From NCBI RefSeq assembly GCF_014805625.2, contig NW_024006382.1, forward strand, positions 1 to 64,000: a DNA stretch of 64,000 bases, written 5' to 3'. Positions within the stretch are counted from its first letter, which is position 1; each line of letters opens with the position of its first letter. This stretch comes from Glossina fuscipes (Eukaryota > Arthropoda > Insecta > Diptera > Glossinidae). Below the pieces are notes generated by a model, which was given only the letters and a program-made list of their open reading frames with translations, had not been told where the DNA came from and searched no databases. Below are positions 1 through 12,084 of this stretch, piece by piece. A program made the position numbers and the translations under genes.

Positions 1-12
1 AATAAGCGTTCC

Positions 13-47
13 GCAGTCGCGTTTACGGATCGTAGACGAACGCTGCA
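13..47 (+). promoter_or_regulatory. Candidate TATA-less core promoter (Inr + MTE)
   Basis: Seen: CAGTC with its A at base 15 fits five of six positions of the fly initiator (TCAKTY). Bases 32-43 match the Motif Ten Element consensus at about 9 of 12 positions, including the core AACG. If base 15 is +1, this block falls exactly at +18 to +29, the required MTE spacing. A DPE-like match at 42-47 is weak (4 of 6). No TATA box can be judged because the window starts only 14 bases upstream. Known: Inr and MTE cooperate at fixed spacing in Drosophila focused promoters. Inferred: transcription would run rightward. Confidence 0.35.
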
Positions 48-180
48 CTAGACTATAGACTCGACGGCAGCGGGCACACACTCAATAGCAAAAATTAGCG
101 TCGAAGTTTGTTCGACATCGACAGACGTAAAGAGGTCCGTGTCTTTGTGTAAGGCTTCGGAATGAAGGCCACGACTAAAT
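15..180 (+). other. GC-rich, non-coding, 5'-UTR-like segment
   Basis: This segment is near 50% GC, while the DNA after base 180 drops sharply to AT-rich. All three forward frames contain stops, so it does not read as coding sequence. Possible splice donors are GTAAAG at 127 and GTAAGG at 149. Together with the promoter-like motifs at its left end this suggests a first exon or 5' UTR, with the following kilobases as intron. No transcript evidence is available. Confidence 0.3.
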
Positions 181-1500
181 CCGTACTTGAAAATTACACA
201 AAAGTAAAATTTAAATTTCTAACTTAATATTTCCAAAGCATTTTTCTATAGAAAAATTCCTGATGACAATATTCTTATTTGCATATGCCATGAGCTATGT
301 ATAATGCTTTTAATAAACTCTTCTGAAAGGGGGAAAAACAAATGCATTTCCTCATCAGTTTAAAAAGCTCATTTGTATTTATTATGGAAGAAAATATGCT
401 TCCACTTCGTTGTTACATGTACGCATATCGCATAAGTGTGGTTGATATTTTGTGACGGGTAACATCTCACGCCTTATTGTCCACACTAAGAATTTTGTTT
501 TATTTATTTATTTTGTTTCATTTTTTGCAGATATTATTAGAAAATTTGGTAAAGCATTTTTTTGTTTAAAGAAAAATAAAGGAAAGCAAGGACGAATAGA
601 AATGAAGAGATTGCAAATATTGACGTGAAACTTAATTACGTGAATTGTGACAAACAAGCTGAGCAGTACTTCTCCCCATCCTGCCGTAATGCATAAAATA
701 CAAGCACATTGAGAACAGAAGCAATAAATAAAGTGTTAATGAATTAATTGTGATTATCAGCACGTGAAACAATTAAGAACACACAAAACTATGGAAAACA
801 GGATGTTCTCTCAACACATCCCAACTAAGAAATTCGTATACAGATTGAATTTTCCTTTCAAACAATTGCATATACAAGACGCAAATAAGATAAAGGAAGT
901 TAACTAACCGAAGACTTTTTAGGATAACGTAGCGAGCGTTTGTTATGCAACAAATCTCTTCGCTATTGATTCTAAAAGTAAATAGAGATGAAAGCTTGCA
1001 AATGAGATTGATATTAATTCATATCGTGAAGAACTGTACGATTGACGTAAACCTATTCAGACATGTCTAGATAATTGAATTATATTATTAGTAGCCCCTT
1101 GTGAAGGAAGGCTTTATTGTTATTATTTCTTCGAAATTCCTTACGCCATAAAAAAAGACAAAAAACAGAAACGTGGTATACAAAAAGGATTTTCAAATCA
1201 AGACTTTAAGGTAAAGAAGAACGTTTTTTATTGAGTGCATGGGAGAAGAGCTTTGAAGAACGCGCTCCGCAATATCGTTTGAACTACGCAAGGTGTCATG
1301 CAATTAATTCCTTCGAAGGTGTAGTAAAGCAATGAAGAACATTTGTTATTGGGAATTCCTCTAAGGAGACCTTTGAAGTACGCTCTCTGCTTCTTACTTC
1401 TAAGTTGGACTTAAGGAGTACATCACTATTCCCGATTTAAAATCACAAACTTGACTCTTGAACATAAACCAACCCAATATTTTGCGCAAGCAATTACTTT
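181..1500. other. AT-rich non-coding stretch
   Basis: I see no gene, long open frame or recognisable repeat here. A single CACGTG E-box is at about 761. Confidence 0.5.
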
Positions 1501-1546
1501 TGCAAAGATTTAACCATGGTATGGTCAGCGGGATGACATAAACTAA

Positions 1547-1798
1547 CCTATCTTGATAAGTTGTGCAACTTCTGACAATTACGAAAAAAAATTCGAGGCG
1601 ACATTGCTAATGCATGAAATGATTTGTCAAAAAGGCAAATGTGTGTCAGTTATAACTTTGCTAGGCCATCATCACTGTCAAATCGAATGCGTAAACCCAT
1701 CTCGGATACTTAACATATCAGTCAATAAGTTCGTCGCATGGCATGTAAATGTCGCCACCGTTGACGAATTCAAAGTGATCGAAAAGGCAAACTGACTA
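1547..1798 (+). other. Coding-like open frame, unidentified
   Basis: An 83-codon open frame follows a stop at 1544-1546 and ends with TGA at 1796-1798. It has no ATG near its start. The segment is less AT-rich than its flanks and the peptide has a balanced composition, including the tract GHHHCQIEC. I do not recognise a family. Open frames of this length are expected by chance in AT-rich DNA of this size, so it may be nothing. Confidence 0.18.
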
Positions 1799-1800
1799 AA

Positions 1801-4380
1801 ACAACTGCGAACTATGAATTAATGATCGGGAAGTCTTGACTCATTTGTTTTGAAAGTTAATATTATCGAAAAATCATACGAAGTTGCGAATAATGGCAAC
1901 TTCTCAGGCTACAAACTTGTTAACTAATCTTTTAAATGTAGATTAAATTCTAATAAAATTTTAAACTCTCTTTTATCAAATTCGTTGGGCCTTTTATACC
2001 AGAAAAACATCGGACGTTCCTAACAATCAATGCTGAAAATATTTAACCAACACTTGCCTTTATTCACACTTTTCGTTTCTTGCTGTCGTCCGCTAACGAA
2101 CCGTGACCGTGACCATTGCAAAGAAGTTGCATAATAAGATCGTTATGACGAATACGCAACATATTTGGTCAACATTTACGCCTACGGATTTTCGAAACAT
2201 CGCACTTTTCGTTGCTTATTGACGTCGAAAGGCAAAATGATAGCCATATACTTGAGAGCTGCATGGAATATCTCTACTTCCTGCAATATTTGCATAAGAG
2301 TGCAAAAAAGCAACAAAGTCTTATGCGCACTTGTCGTAGGAGGACCTTAAGTTTGCGCGGATGTGTAAATAATGCTCAAAATAAAGCATTTCTATTTTGC
2401 AAGTAACCACCGTATAGCACAGGAGTTATGTTCCGAAAAACTGCCATGCTATGCGAATCCGTGTTATACGAAAAGGGGGTTTAGGTTTCAAAACTTAAAA
2501 ATCAACTTAATATATTTTTATAATTAAGACGAAATTAATTAAAATTTTCTTCAGATATAATATTACAATTTCTTTGTCATAACTGAGCTTTCTTTTTGAC
2601 AAGACATCCTCAACCTTTGAGCATTTTTCTGCAATATCTTCAAACTCATGCTCTCTCTCTTTTGCCAAAAAATCTATTATTTTACACTGTTTGCTTTTAG
2701 TTAAAATATCTTCATAGTCTACAGTTCATAGGAAAAATCCTACTGTTAATGGTTTTTTGCCACTACTACCAAGAGCTGATATATTAAATAAAAACTTATG
2801 AAATGTTCTCAAGTTTCACTTGTAAGTGACCCTTGTATTGTTTGTTCATTACCATACGAAATCGATTCAGTTCCACGAAACCGCGATTTTTTTAAATTCC
2901 AAATTTGTGTTCAGTGGATTAGATGAGAATAGCGGGATGAAATAGACCTGAATATAGCATTCTCTGTCAGAGTATTTTCAAAATCTTTGTAATTCACGCA
3001 ACCTTAACGTGTTTTATAAGAGATATCAAAGATAGATAGGTAAAAATTCGGTGAAGGAATTCTTATTGGAATCATATGATGGCCTTGTTATAGTTAGTTT
3101 CCGTCAAATGATTTATTATATGTAGCGCGTTTAGATCCATGACGATGATTGCCAAATAAATACCAGTTACTCGACTTTCGCCCGAATACCATACACATCT
3201 TTTGCGACTGAATAAGAAATTGCTCTTACTCCACTTTACTTATTTCTATTAAGCAAAATTGAAATTTAAGTACAAGCATTTCACTCAACTGTACCGAAGG
3301 TAGTAGTGATTCAGGACTATTTGCATTAATATCTGTGCGAAACCATTGATTATTATTTCAACATCCTCTTTACGCATTAACAGGGATGCAGTGTAAAAGT
3401 TACTTTACCATAAATTTTCATATATCCCAGCATAAAAGTATTCATGTAGTTGCGGCAAAGGGCAAAACCAAAGCAAAGCAATTATTTATATGCCAAAGGT
3501 TTCGCGAGGAGGTGTTAATTTGCCGCAACCTTTCAATCACAAATATTTCGTAAGCATCGCTTGTTTCACTTTTCAAATTATCGCTGCAGTTGTCAGCTTC
3601 AATTTTGTCAACTTTCAGAATACGCACACACCCATACATACACATGAATTCATAAAAGCAATTGTGCTCTTAAACTTACAACTATTTCTTCCATAGTAAA
3701 CATTGAAAGGGAAAAGCGTTGCTAAGATCATTACTATAAAAAAAACAACCATAAATATGCATAAGCATATGCACAGAGTTTGTCGCTATGACGAATTTTA
3801 TTAACAATTCTTATAGTTTAACTCTAACTTGGTATAATAAATTTCCTCAATGCCACTAAAGTGTATAAGTTTACTGATCCGGCTTAAAAATATTTAGAGT
3901 AATCGTTTAAAGACTTCTGATACGTTCTTACTGCAATTTATATATAGAAAGTTGTAAACGTTATTTTGATGATCCGTCAGTCATCCTTATAATGGCAATA
4001 ACGCGATCTATAATATTAATCAATCTTCAAATACCCAAGAGTTTGCCATTTTTAGAAGATTCCATTTCTAATTAACTTAGTTAGTCAGGTTTCCAGTCTT
4101 GATTTTGTAATTAACTTGCGTTTCAGTGCTGATGATCACATCAACCTTATGACCATGCATATAGATAATGATCTAAAGAAGCTTTGGTTATCCTCCTCCT
4201 ACGTTCCAACTCAAGCTGAACTGAGTTTGGCTACATGTCTTATATCGTAAGGAGCCAACTTTTATGGTCTACGTCTACTATATCTCAAAAAGCAAACTAC
4301 AGTTGGCTGTCAATAAATGCACTATATACGATTTCGATAAGCGAAAATATGATATGCGCAGAAGTTTTCAAGGTCTCGAA
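1801..4380. other. Non-coding stretch
   Basis: No gene is supported. A plus-strand open frame at about 2149-2406 has a helical-looking peptide but no ATG near its start and no splice or family support. The rest is AT-rich unique-looking sequence. Confidence 0.45.
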
Positions 4381-4389
4381 TAGATGATA

Positions 4390-4630
4390 TTCCCTGTTCA
4401 ATAAAATTTTTATTGTATATCTGTTATAGTTTGTGAATAAAGTTAAAAAATGAGTGGTCTTAGTAGAACGTTCTTTGATCGATATAACCCATTTTCAAGC
4501 CCAAGCTGCTTGTTTTCAATGTTTAATGCTTTTGGTAAATGTGAGGCCGACATTTAAATTTTTGCACTCGGAAGAATATAAGCCCCAGATGGAGAGGCAG
4601 ATAGACGGACGTGCATCAATTAATTAAAAA
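4390..4630 (-). mobile_element. Family B repeat fragment
   Basis: The motif 'ttatagtttgtgaataa' and the following 'agacggacg' tract match the interior of better-preserved minus-strand family B copies at 41.86-42.6 and 51.56-52.2 kb. Both ends are missing. Confidence 0.4.
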
Positions 4631-4706
4631 TGTAATACTAATCAAGAGTAACCCTTTTCCCTTTTAGATCTTGCAAGGAGAGGCATTCCAAAGATAACCC
4701 TGTTTA

Positions 4707-5052
4707 TATCCTACACCTCTCGTAGTACAGAGGTGTATAAAATTTGTGCGAATGTATGCAACACCCAGAGTGATTTGAGATAGACACACCTTTTATTATA
4801 CTGATCTAACATTATCTGTCCATACGTCCGTTTTGTTTTCTTGTGTGCATCGTAGCGGTAGCAGGTTTCGAGATATTTTGATGACATTCTGTAAAACGAT
4901 ATGTGTTGTCCTTAATGAAATGGTTTAGATCAGGCCACTTATTTCGACCCCTGCTCATAAGACGCCTTATTTTGAAAAGTGCAAAATGTTATATGAATAA
5001 TTGTAGAAATTTAACAGTAGACCAGGGCCAGCTATAGCGTTTTCACTAGCTT
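4707..5052 (+). mobile_element. Family A repeat (DINE-1-like, non-autonomous)
   Basis: In order it carries 'gtgcgaatgtatgcaacacccag', then 'gagatagacacacc', a short GTCY tract (about 4815-4845), 'cgagatattttgatga', and ends with 'agctatagcgttttcacta'. These blocks recur in the same order in at least eight other plus-strand copies in this window. It has no coding capacity. Confidence 0.6.
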
Positions 5053-5764
5053 CTCTAATAAAAAAAAATTAAATTTACTAAGAAATGTCCATTGTTTTTT
5101 GATCTAAGCGTTTTCTTAACAAGGCATGTTTCTCTCTGCCTTGCTCTACATTCCACCTCCCCCATTTCCTTTCTTCCCCAGCTGCCTATTTTATAATAGC
5201 ACTTGCTTTTGCTTACTGTCGGCTCAGTCGTTTTCATTCATAAACCAAAACTTTCCATTATTTATAGATTCTGGTTACATAATAGAATATTGTTTCGGTT
5301 TAAATTTGTCCTGAGCGCTGATAGCAATTATAGCAGAGTTTTGAAGAAAGCAGGAAACTCTCAGATTAAGCTTGTGACTTTATGAAAGCTGTTAAATTGA
5401 AGACGTTCTAAGTTTGCCAATAAAGTCATTGTAAGTGCCCGAGCTGTTATAAGCTTCGAATCCTTTCCATATTTGTAAAACTTACTCTAATCAAAATCTA
5501 AACGTATTTGAATTTTAGGAACCAACAAACATGTTACAAAAGGTTCGATTTAGATGGTTTTCACACAAACTCGATAGAAAGTCGCATATAACTAATATTT
5601 TCATTGAGTTCGAATAAAGATCTTACCGCATAATTAGCAGACGTTTTTTAACCTTTGACATTTATCATTATCATTTACAATATTAACCAAATTATTGAAT
5701 AATGTAAAATTCAAGAAATTTTAAATTAGACCACACACACGCACATCAAAAGTGTTAAGAAAAA
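5053..5764. other. Non-coding stretch
   Basis: Pyrimidine-rich and AT-rich sequence lies between two repeat copies. Short open frames on both strands overlap each other and look like chance. Confidence 0.5.
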
Positions 5765-6035
5765 TAACAAGAAAATTATATCCGAATCTTTTATACGTAT
5801 CACCGCGATCCTAACAAAAAGGAACAAAACTAATTTGTCATATTCTACAAAGTTGAGTGGGCGCAGTTCGTTTTTTCTATTTCCCGAATAAAGGTGCAAA
5901 TTTCTATGGAAAAAAAAAAAAGTTTATACGCGATGTCTTCATTTTTGCGAACGGAAGAATGTGTACAAAAACTACTACACAGTTTCGCCAGATGAACGGA
6001 CAAACTTGCTTGGGCGTATTCCAAATTTGAAAGTG
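5765..6035 (-). mobile_element. Family B repeat, 3'-terminal part
   Basis: It begins with the family B terminus 'aacaagaaaattatatccg' at about 5768, but the terminal hairpin is deleted to one arm. 'ttttatacgtatcaccgcgatcc' and 'gagtgggcgcag' follow, as in the 51.56 kb copy. It is truncated after about 270 bases. Confidence 0.55.
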
Positions 6036-6113
6036 CAAATTGTTTAATAATTAAACTATTTGTTTATATTCTTTAAGTAAATTTTTTTGTTTATTTTGTA
6101 TCATGTTTTAAGA

Positions 6114-6478
6114 ACAGGCGGTCGAAATAGCACCAAATTCAATGGCAAAAACCGAGAAAAAGTTTCAAGAAAAGCAAAAGCAGTTATCTGAAGTGCTCTG
6201 GCCGCAAAAGTAATGCATAAAGGTGATGCTAAGATGAAAGTCTAGAAATAGACGCGTTGAAGCAAGTAGTGGCTAAACTAGAATTTAAGGCTACAGTCGA
6301 TGCTGCGATGAAGCGAATGGATTCCTACATATCAAGAGGCTGCGATTGGGAGATTCGTACAAACAAGAAGAAGAACAGCACTGCAATATTGGAAATAAAA
6401 TTCTCTGTAAACAATTCGAAGAATTGTAAGTCAAGTCTAAACTATCCTAAAAATCACAATCCGACGGGAAAAATCTAA
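6114..6478 (+). pseudogene. Broken coding-like segment, lysine/glutamate-rich
   Basis: Two open frames in different phases abut. The first, starting near 6114, encodes a charged peptide containing MAKTEKKFQEKQKQLSEV and stops near 6210. The second, about 6239-6478, contains ALKQVVAKLEF and KRMDSYISRG. Both are lysine/glutamate-rich and helical, as if one coiled-coil-like protein had been split by a frameshift and a stop. A T-rich tract precedes the block at 6085-6110, so a splice acceptor is possible. I cannot name the protein. It could be a decayed processed copy, a retroelement fragment, or chance. Confidence 0.27.
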
Positions 6479-7063
6479 TCTCATGAAGGTTTGTACAAAA
6501 ACATAAAATCGGAAACAATCATTTTACATAACATAACGTATGTGTAGAATATTTGGTTACGTTCAGTGTTAATTTCAAATTTGAAGTTAACGCAAACGAT
6601 TTAAATCTCTGCTAAATGTAGATACAAAGCACGCATACTCGAAACAAACAGTTTCCGGGAATTTTTCTATTTCCTTAACGGTAAAGACAAGCATAACGAA
6701 CATGTTTGAAAGGCTTCGAACATGTTGTGTTTTCAAAACAAGCGCTGACTAACGAGCATATTTAAAGGGGCATAAGATAACGGTAACGAATGTACGCACA
6801 AATTTTATAGTAAAAATTTGTTGTTTTTTTTCTTATTTAGTATTAAGTCCGTAATCCTGTCGTGGCCGTTAGCAGTTAAAAACGACGATACACGATGCTA
6901 AGAAATCAGTTATCATTTGTTAGACAACGTGGACGGTCACAATGAGAAATATTGAATTATGTATTAAAAAATAAATTGCAAATAATTTCAAATGTTTTGT
7001 GTCCATAGTTCAAGTTAAACAAAAATAATGATAACTAAGAAAATGTTTTTCAATTAAGTTTCA

Positions 7064-7091
7064 AAAATTAAATTTCTTCTTAAAAAATAAT

Positions 7092-7128
<37 letters not shown>

Positions 7129-7170
7129 TAAATTTAATTTTAAAAATTAAATTTTTTTTTAAAAAAATAA

Positions 7171-7194
<24 letters not shown>
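7064..7194 (+). repeat. Duplicated poly(A)-bearing unit
   Basis: Two similar units lie in tandem about 78 bases apart. Each has a block resembling 'aaaaattaaatttnttnttaaaaaataat' followed by a pure A run of 32 bases (7093-7124) or 23 bases (7172-7194). Confidence 0.7.
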
Positions 7195-7200
<6 letters not shown>

Positions 7201-7202
<2 letters not shown>

Positions 7203-7740
7203 CATTGAACTTTTAATTTTTCATCTTCATTCCCAGACGTAGGTATGTTGATGTTGCATTACGGCGTGTATTGTGCTAAAATCATCATTATAATGCATAA
7301 TAAATGATGAGATGTGCGTGAGTAATGTTTAATAAGTGATTGTTGTAAGCTGCTTACGAGATAACTTAAATTTCTATAAACGCGTGCATGTTTGTAAATA
7401 AACAAAACTTTTTGACCTAAAAACGTAAGTGAAAAATCATTATCATCGTTAAACTTATTACTTGCACCACTTACTTGTCCTTACACCTACCGTCTCCATT
7501 CCTCTCTGTGCTTACGGGAAAGTAATTAAATTTGGAACGGTTATGAAGAGTTGATTTAAGGATAGATAGATTGTCGCTAAGCCATATTAAAAGGTTAACT
7601 TTGCACCTTTGGGAAAATGTACGATTTTGTTGAAGTGTATATAGCCTAAGTTGTGCTCACGATTTGTATAGATTTTCTTAGCCTCCTATGCGGTAAGAAA
7701 ACGACATTTATAGTTTCGTACTTAGTTCGAACAAAAGTAC
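7201..7740. other. Non-coding stretch
   Basis: I see AT-rich sequence with no gene, repeat family or notable structure. Confidence 0.5.
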
Positions 7741-7919
7741 CGCGGAATTGTGAGGAATGTTAACAACATGACATGATCCGACGATTATACTACGACGAGA
7801 CGTTTCAACCCAGTGGAATTAAGCCAATCCGTAAAGGAAGACCCGGCCGGAATGTTAGAGAAGAAGAAGAAAACGTGATGACGACAGCGTTGCCGTGAAA
7901 GAACATTACATGCACTAAC

Positions 7920-7979
7920 CTGGCTTGCGATAACAGCGATCGGTTGCTGTATTCATTCGACGGGCTTTACTAAGCCCAT
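7920..7979 (-). other. Candidate 60-nt internal exon
   Basis: On the minus strand the block is preceded by a pyrimidine tract ending TTCCCTTTTACAG, an excellent 3' splice site, and followed by CAG|GTTAGT, a near-consensus 5' splice site. One frame stays open through all 60 bases (ending CYRKP). The surrounding 7.75-8.13 kb is clearly less AT-rich than its flanks and ends in an A-rich tract at 8153-8175, so a decayed retroposed sequence is an alternative. An incidental 6-bp hairpin lies at 7962-7977. Confidence 0.3.
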
Positions 7980-8175
7980 CTGTAAAAGGGAAGATATCAC
8001 AATTACGTGCATGATGACAGTGCTCGATCCTAGAAATATTAGAAGCACCAAGTTGAGATGTAGTAACGCTCAGCTGCTGTATTCTCCACTGCATTTGTTC
8101 GATGTTCCGCTTCATAAAGAATCTCGAAATATCTGCCTTTCATATCCTCCTAAAAAAAAAAATAATAAAAAAAAG

Positions 8176-8460
8176 ATATATATATGGGTTATATCATATG
8201 AGTCAAGCTAGAAATAAAGCTTTAAGTTTAAAAAATGAGTGTAAAAAATAATATGAAAATTGTTGAATTTTTAAATTATAACTCAAAACTTTGCAAATAT
8301 TTTTCTTAAACTCGATCTAAGATCTTTACTAAACTTGGTGCCCTTTTCGATTTGAATGTATAGCTCAAATACTTGTGCGTGCTTGCAATTATCAAAACAC
8401 TATATGTTTGTAAATTAGCTATCAAAGGGAGTATCATTAAACACGCTACATCAACTCGCT
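8176..8460. other. Non-coding stretch
   Basis: I see nothing beyond AT-rich sequence. Confidence 0.5.
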
Positions 8461-8464
8461 CAAT

Positions 8465-8845
8465 ACAGTTATTCATCTAACGACCTTTCAAGAAAAGGCG
8501 TTATGCGGAAATGAGCAAAAAAGTAGTCCGATCTTAATCAATTTCAACGGCGTTCCTTCTCACGCCAAAGCAGGCCGGTGTGCTATATATTTTTAAAGTA
8601 AGTCAAAAATATGCCACGCATATAGGTTGAACATAAAAACCAAACGGACTGACGGACAGACATATGAATGGACGGACAGATATACAGATAGACAAGTTGA
8701 GATTGATTCAGAAAGTGACTACGAATCGATCTTTGTAATAAAAGACAATTCTATATCAAGTTCTTTTGTGCGCATTTCATCCGCATAAACTTAATATATT
8801 ATCGTTCTGCAAGTGGCATATATACCATTGTACTGCAAATGGTAT
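8465..8845 (-). mobile_element. Family A repeat, nearly full length
   Basis: Read on the plus strand it runs 'cagttattcatctaacgacc', 'ggcgttatgcgg', 'ggttgaacataaaaacc', a GACR tract (complement of GTCY) at 8646-8695, 'gattcagaaagtgac', 'tatatcaagttcttttg', and ends at 'aaacttaatatatt'. The order is the reverse of the plus-strand copies. No open frame is shared between copies. Confidence 0.65.
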
Positions 8846-10145
8846 AGCGTAAGAAGACAGCTCAAGCACTTTATCTCCTTATATATATGTAAATACATAT
8901 CACTTTCTCATTCACATTCATTCAAACGGGATGACTTGCATTGGGTAACTAGTGCCCACAGTCTCAAATATCATGCCCATAGTAACAGATGAAATACGCA
9001 TGTTTACTTTTATATATTATTATTACCAGTTTAGTCAGAGAATAAATTGCGAGACTAAAGTCTTAAATCACTAGCATCAAGGCTATCAGCTTTATTGAAA
9101 ACTCTACTGTACTTGAGATTTGATCATACACGACCGTTGAGTTGCTAGTCGAGACTCTTTGCCTACTCGGCGGCTCAGGCGGATTTACTTCTATATAGAA
9201 AGGTGCTTTCATAAAAAAAGCCAGAAGTTAGACGGAGCTAAATCATACACACTGGTCTATCTCGGAACGGCATGAAACGAAAAAATTTGTATCGCGATAA
9301 CTGACGAAAACGTAGTCTCTTGTTTCGAGCATAATCACTGATAGATCACTAACCATATGTTTCTACTAGGCAACGGTAAAACCGGCCATATAATATTTTT
9401 GTGCCTTTTTGATATTCGGACGTTTAAGCATGCAAGTCGAAGAAATACTTACGATTTACTCCTCAGCAGATTACTGAACATTTTTGACCATTGTAGTCGG
9501 ATATTATGCAGCGCTAGAAAGGGAAAATTTATAAAAATTGAAATAAAATAAAGAAGATGTGGCAAATAAACAAAGGCAGGCTTATAAAAGAACTTAATTA
9601 TTCTTGTAGGGGAGCACAAAAGTTTGCTGATTCATTTTGGGGTTTTCGTAAGTTCGTCAGACTGTTTTAGGTCAAAATTGCTATTGGCGAAGTCTTGTTG
9701 TCACTTTTGCTTCAGTACACAAAATTTAAAACAAAGTGACAGAAACTATGTGTAGCACATAGCAAATATTAATAAACGAGGCTATAGAGTTTTTAAAAGG
9801 AAAACAGATATGTACATGATCCCAGACTATTACGTTTTACCAGTCAGGATCTTTTTACTAACAGCAATCATACAGAAATGATTTTAAAAAAAAAAAAATT
9901 GAAATTTTAGATATTAATGTTAGTTATTTGAGTTAGAAAAGGCAAAGAAATCAAGGCAAGCAATTAAGGATTTGTAATGGACTGCAATTTAGAATGTTGG
10001 AGTATAATTTCATTAAAAAATTAAAGTGTTTCTGTTAATAGTTCTTTTCCAATAAGAATATTGTGATGCAAGAAATTTAAAACAATATTGTTGATAACAA
10101 AATTGATTATTTTACACTGTCAATATAAGAAAGAAAAACATTAAT
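8846..10145. other. Non-coding stretch
   Basis: No gene or repeat family is recognised. A small TA-rich palindrome-like run lies at about 8880-8900. Confidence 0.45.
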
Positions 10146-10338
10146 GAACTCATCCCACGATGGCCATCGTTGAGTGCGTTGAATTCATTGATGTTCGCAT
10201 CTCTTTATAAGGTGGAATGCCATTCATCAATGGAAAAGAATCAGAAAGATGATTGTTGAACTCTAGCCGATACGACATAAATGATTTGAAGTAACTTAAG
10301 GATTTCGGTCCAAGATTCCATGATTTCGTCAGACTTAA

Positions 10339-10689
10339 CCACACTTGAAGCCTAGTTGTTGCATAGTAGCCAGCTGCTTGGATTCAAGAAACCAAGACGA
10401 TAGTCTCATTCGATGCGGACATTTTCAGTCTTTGGAATCGGAGCAACTATTGCATGATTATGATATGCGATCGAGACCGACTGACCTCCCTTTTGATTTG
10501 AACAGACAGCTTTTAAGTTCTATAGCTGATAAAGAGTTTTCTAGGAATATGGCACATGGTCTGTCATTAGGACGAGGATCTTTTATTCTTAAGCCATTGA
10601 CTATGAAGACACCGGAGAAATTGCTGTTAGAGGAATATTCATGTCATATTTCGTCAAAGAGGATGAGAGATCTCATTTTCCTCAGTTAA
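10339..10689 (+). other. Coding-like open frame, unidentified
   Basis: A 116-codon open frame follows TAA at 10336-10338 and ends in TAA at 10687-10689. The segment is less AT-rich than its neighbours. The peptide has ordinary protein composition, including FDLNRQLLSSIADKEF and RGSFILKPLTMKTPEKLL. There is no ATG near the start, so it would have to be an exon or a fragment. The antisense frame over 10150-10380 is also open, which weakens the case for either strand. I do not recognise a family. Confidence 0.3.
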
Positions 10690-12080
10690 AGTTCCATTGG
10701 GATATTTTACATTTCTTGCCGGATTCCTTTTTTTTTTAAGGTTACGTTACGTTTTTACGAAATTACTTCAATTGATAAAATTCGTACCTCGTGGTTATTC
10801 TGGCTTATGTTACATGCTTTTCCTTTTTGATCAGGATAGTGTACACATCAATAATGTCTTTATTATGATATAAACGATAATATTGTGATAATTTAGCGGA
10901 CATTTTGTTCACTTCAATTCTAAAGTCAATTATGGATGCTAAGCTAAATTCATTAATTTGTAATGTAATATGCTTCTACTAGCTTAACCTTTAACTGGGA
11001 ATAATTTTGTGGAATAAAGTCCAACATTAATTACATGTCAATTATATTCTTGTTCTTCTTAGAAATTTCAAAGAAAACACTTTGTTTGCTTGGTTACTTT
11101 GAAAGCCATTAGGTATTATAGAGCGGAAACCCCATAATAGTCAGAAATAATTCCATGAATTCCATAAAGGAATAAAAAGTAAATTTTACTTTGAAATTTA
11201 CTCTAAGCTTTTAAAGTCTCTAATATCATTATATGATTATATTAATAAGTTAAGCATTTTCATAAAATAACGTTTTGGGTGATTCTCTGAACTTTAAGAA
11301 CATGCAAGAAAAATACGTTCGTCTTTTAGAGAAAATTTTTAGCGGCCATTACTTTAAATTCACTGAATTACAGAATAAGAAGAAGAAGAAGATAACCATT
11401 AGATGGCTGAAAACATTTCTACGCATTTTCTTTTTACCTGAGGTATGTAATATATTGGTAGAATTTGATCACTATCTGTCATAGTGTGCTGTGGTGAGTT
11501 GCAGTTTTTTACTTATAATCCATGGGATTTTGAACCGGTCAAGTCCATTTTAACAAAGCAGCTTTAAATTGTATTAAAAGTTATTATTTTTTCCTATTGA
11601 GACAGGGTTGCGCACATCTGATCTGCGGTTATTAACTAAAACTAAATGCACACGAAACCTTAGCTTTATATTCCAAGTTTTGTGACATGAGCTTTGAAAC
11701 AATAAACTATCGAAACACGAAGTAACACCTCACTCAATAAGTCTTATGAGATCACTATGATTTTCAGATTATATGAACTTTCAAATCAAGCGATTCAAAA
11801 TTTTATGACATGCCCACGGTTAACTTATAAGTTTCAGTTATATTAGTGGCGCTACTTTTATCCGGGTCTCTTGGTGTTATCTCGTATTACAAAATGGGAG
11901 ACAAGTTAGCGTATAAAGCGCTCCTTCGCGATATATGTAACAATAAATGTTTTTCTTTTGCGAGAACCTTGTAATTTATTCACCCTTGTCGGTGTTGTAG
12001 GGCAACTCCGACTTGAAAAATTTTAAGAAATGAAGGATGAAGCAATTTATAAATATTGGCAATGGTAAGTTAATTTTTCC
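10690..12080. other. Non-coding stretch
   Basis: AT-rich sequence with no supported feature; short open frames here look like chance. Confidence 0.5.
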
Positions 12081-12084
12081 AGCA

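Noticed and set aside
2149..2406. An 85-codon plus-strand open frame with a helical peptide
   Set aside because: About a dozen or more frames of this length are expected by chance in 64 kb at this base composition, and no splice or homology support was seen.
7962..7977. The hairpin GGGCTT-TACT-AAGCCC considered as a terminator
   Set aside because: The DNA is eukaryotic, and the hairpin lies inside the candidate micro-exon without a following T run.
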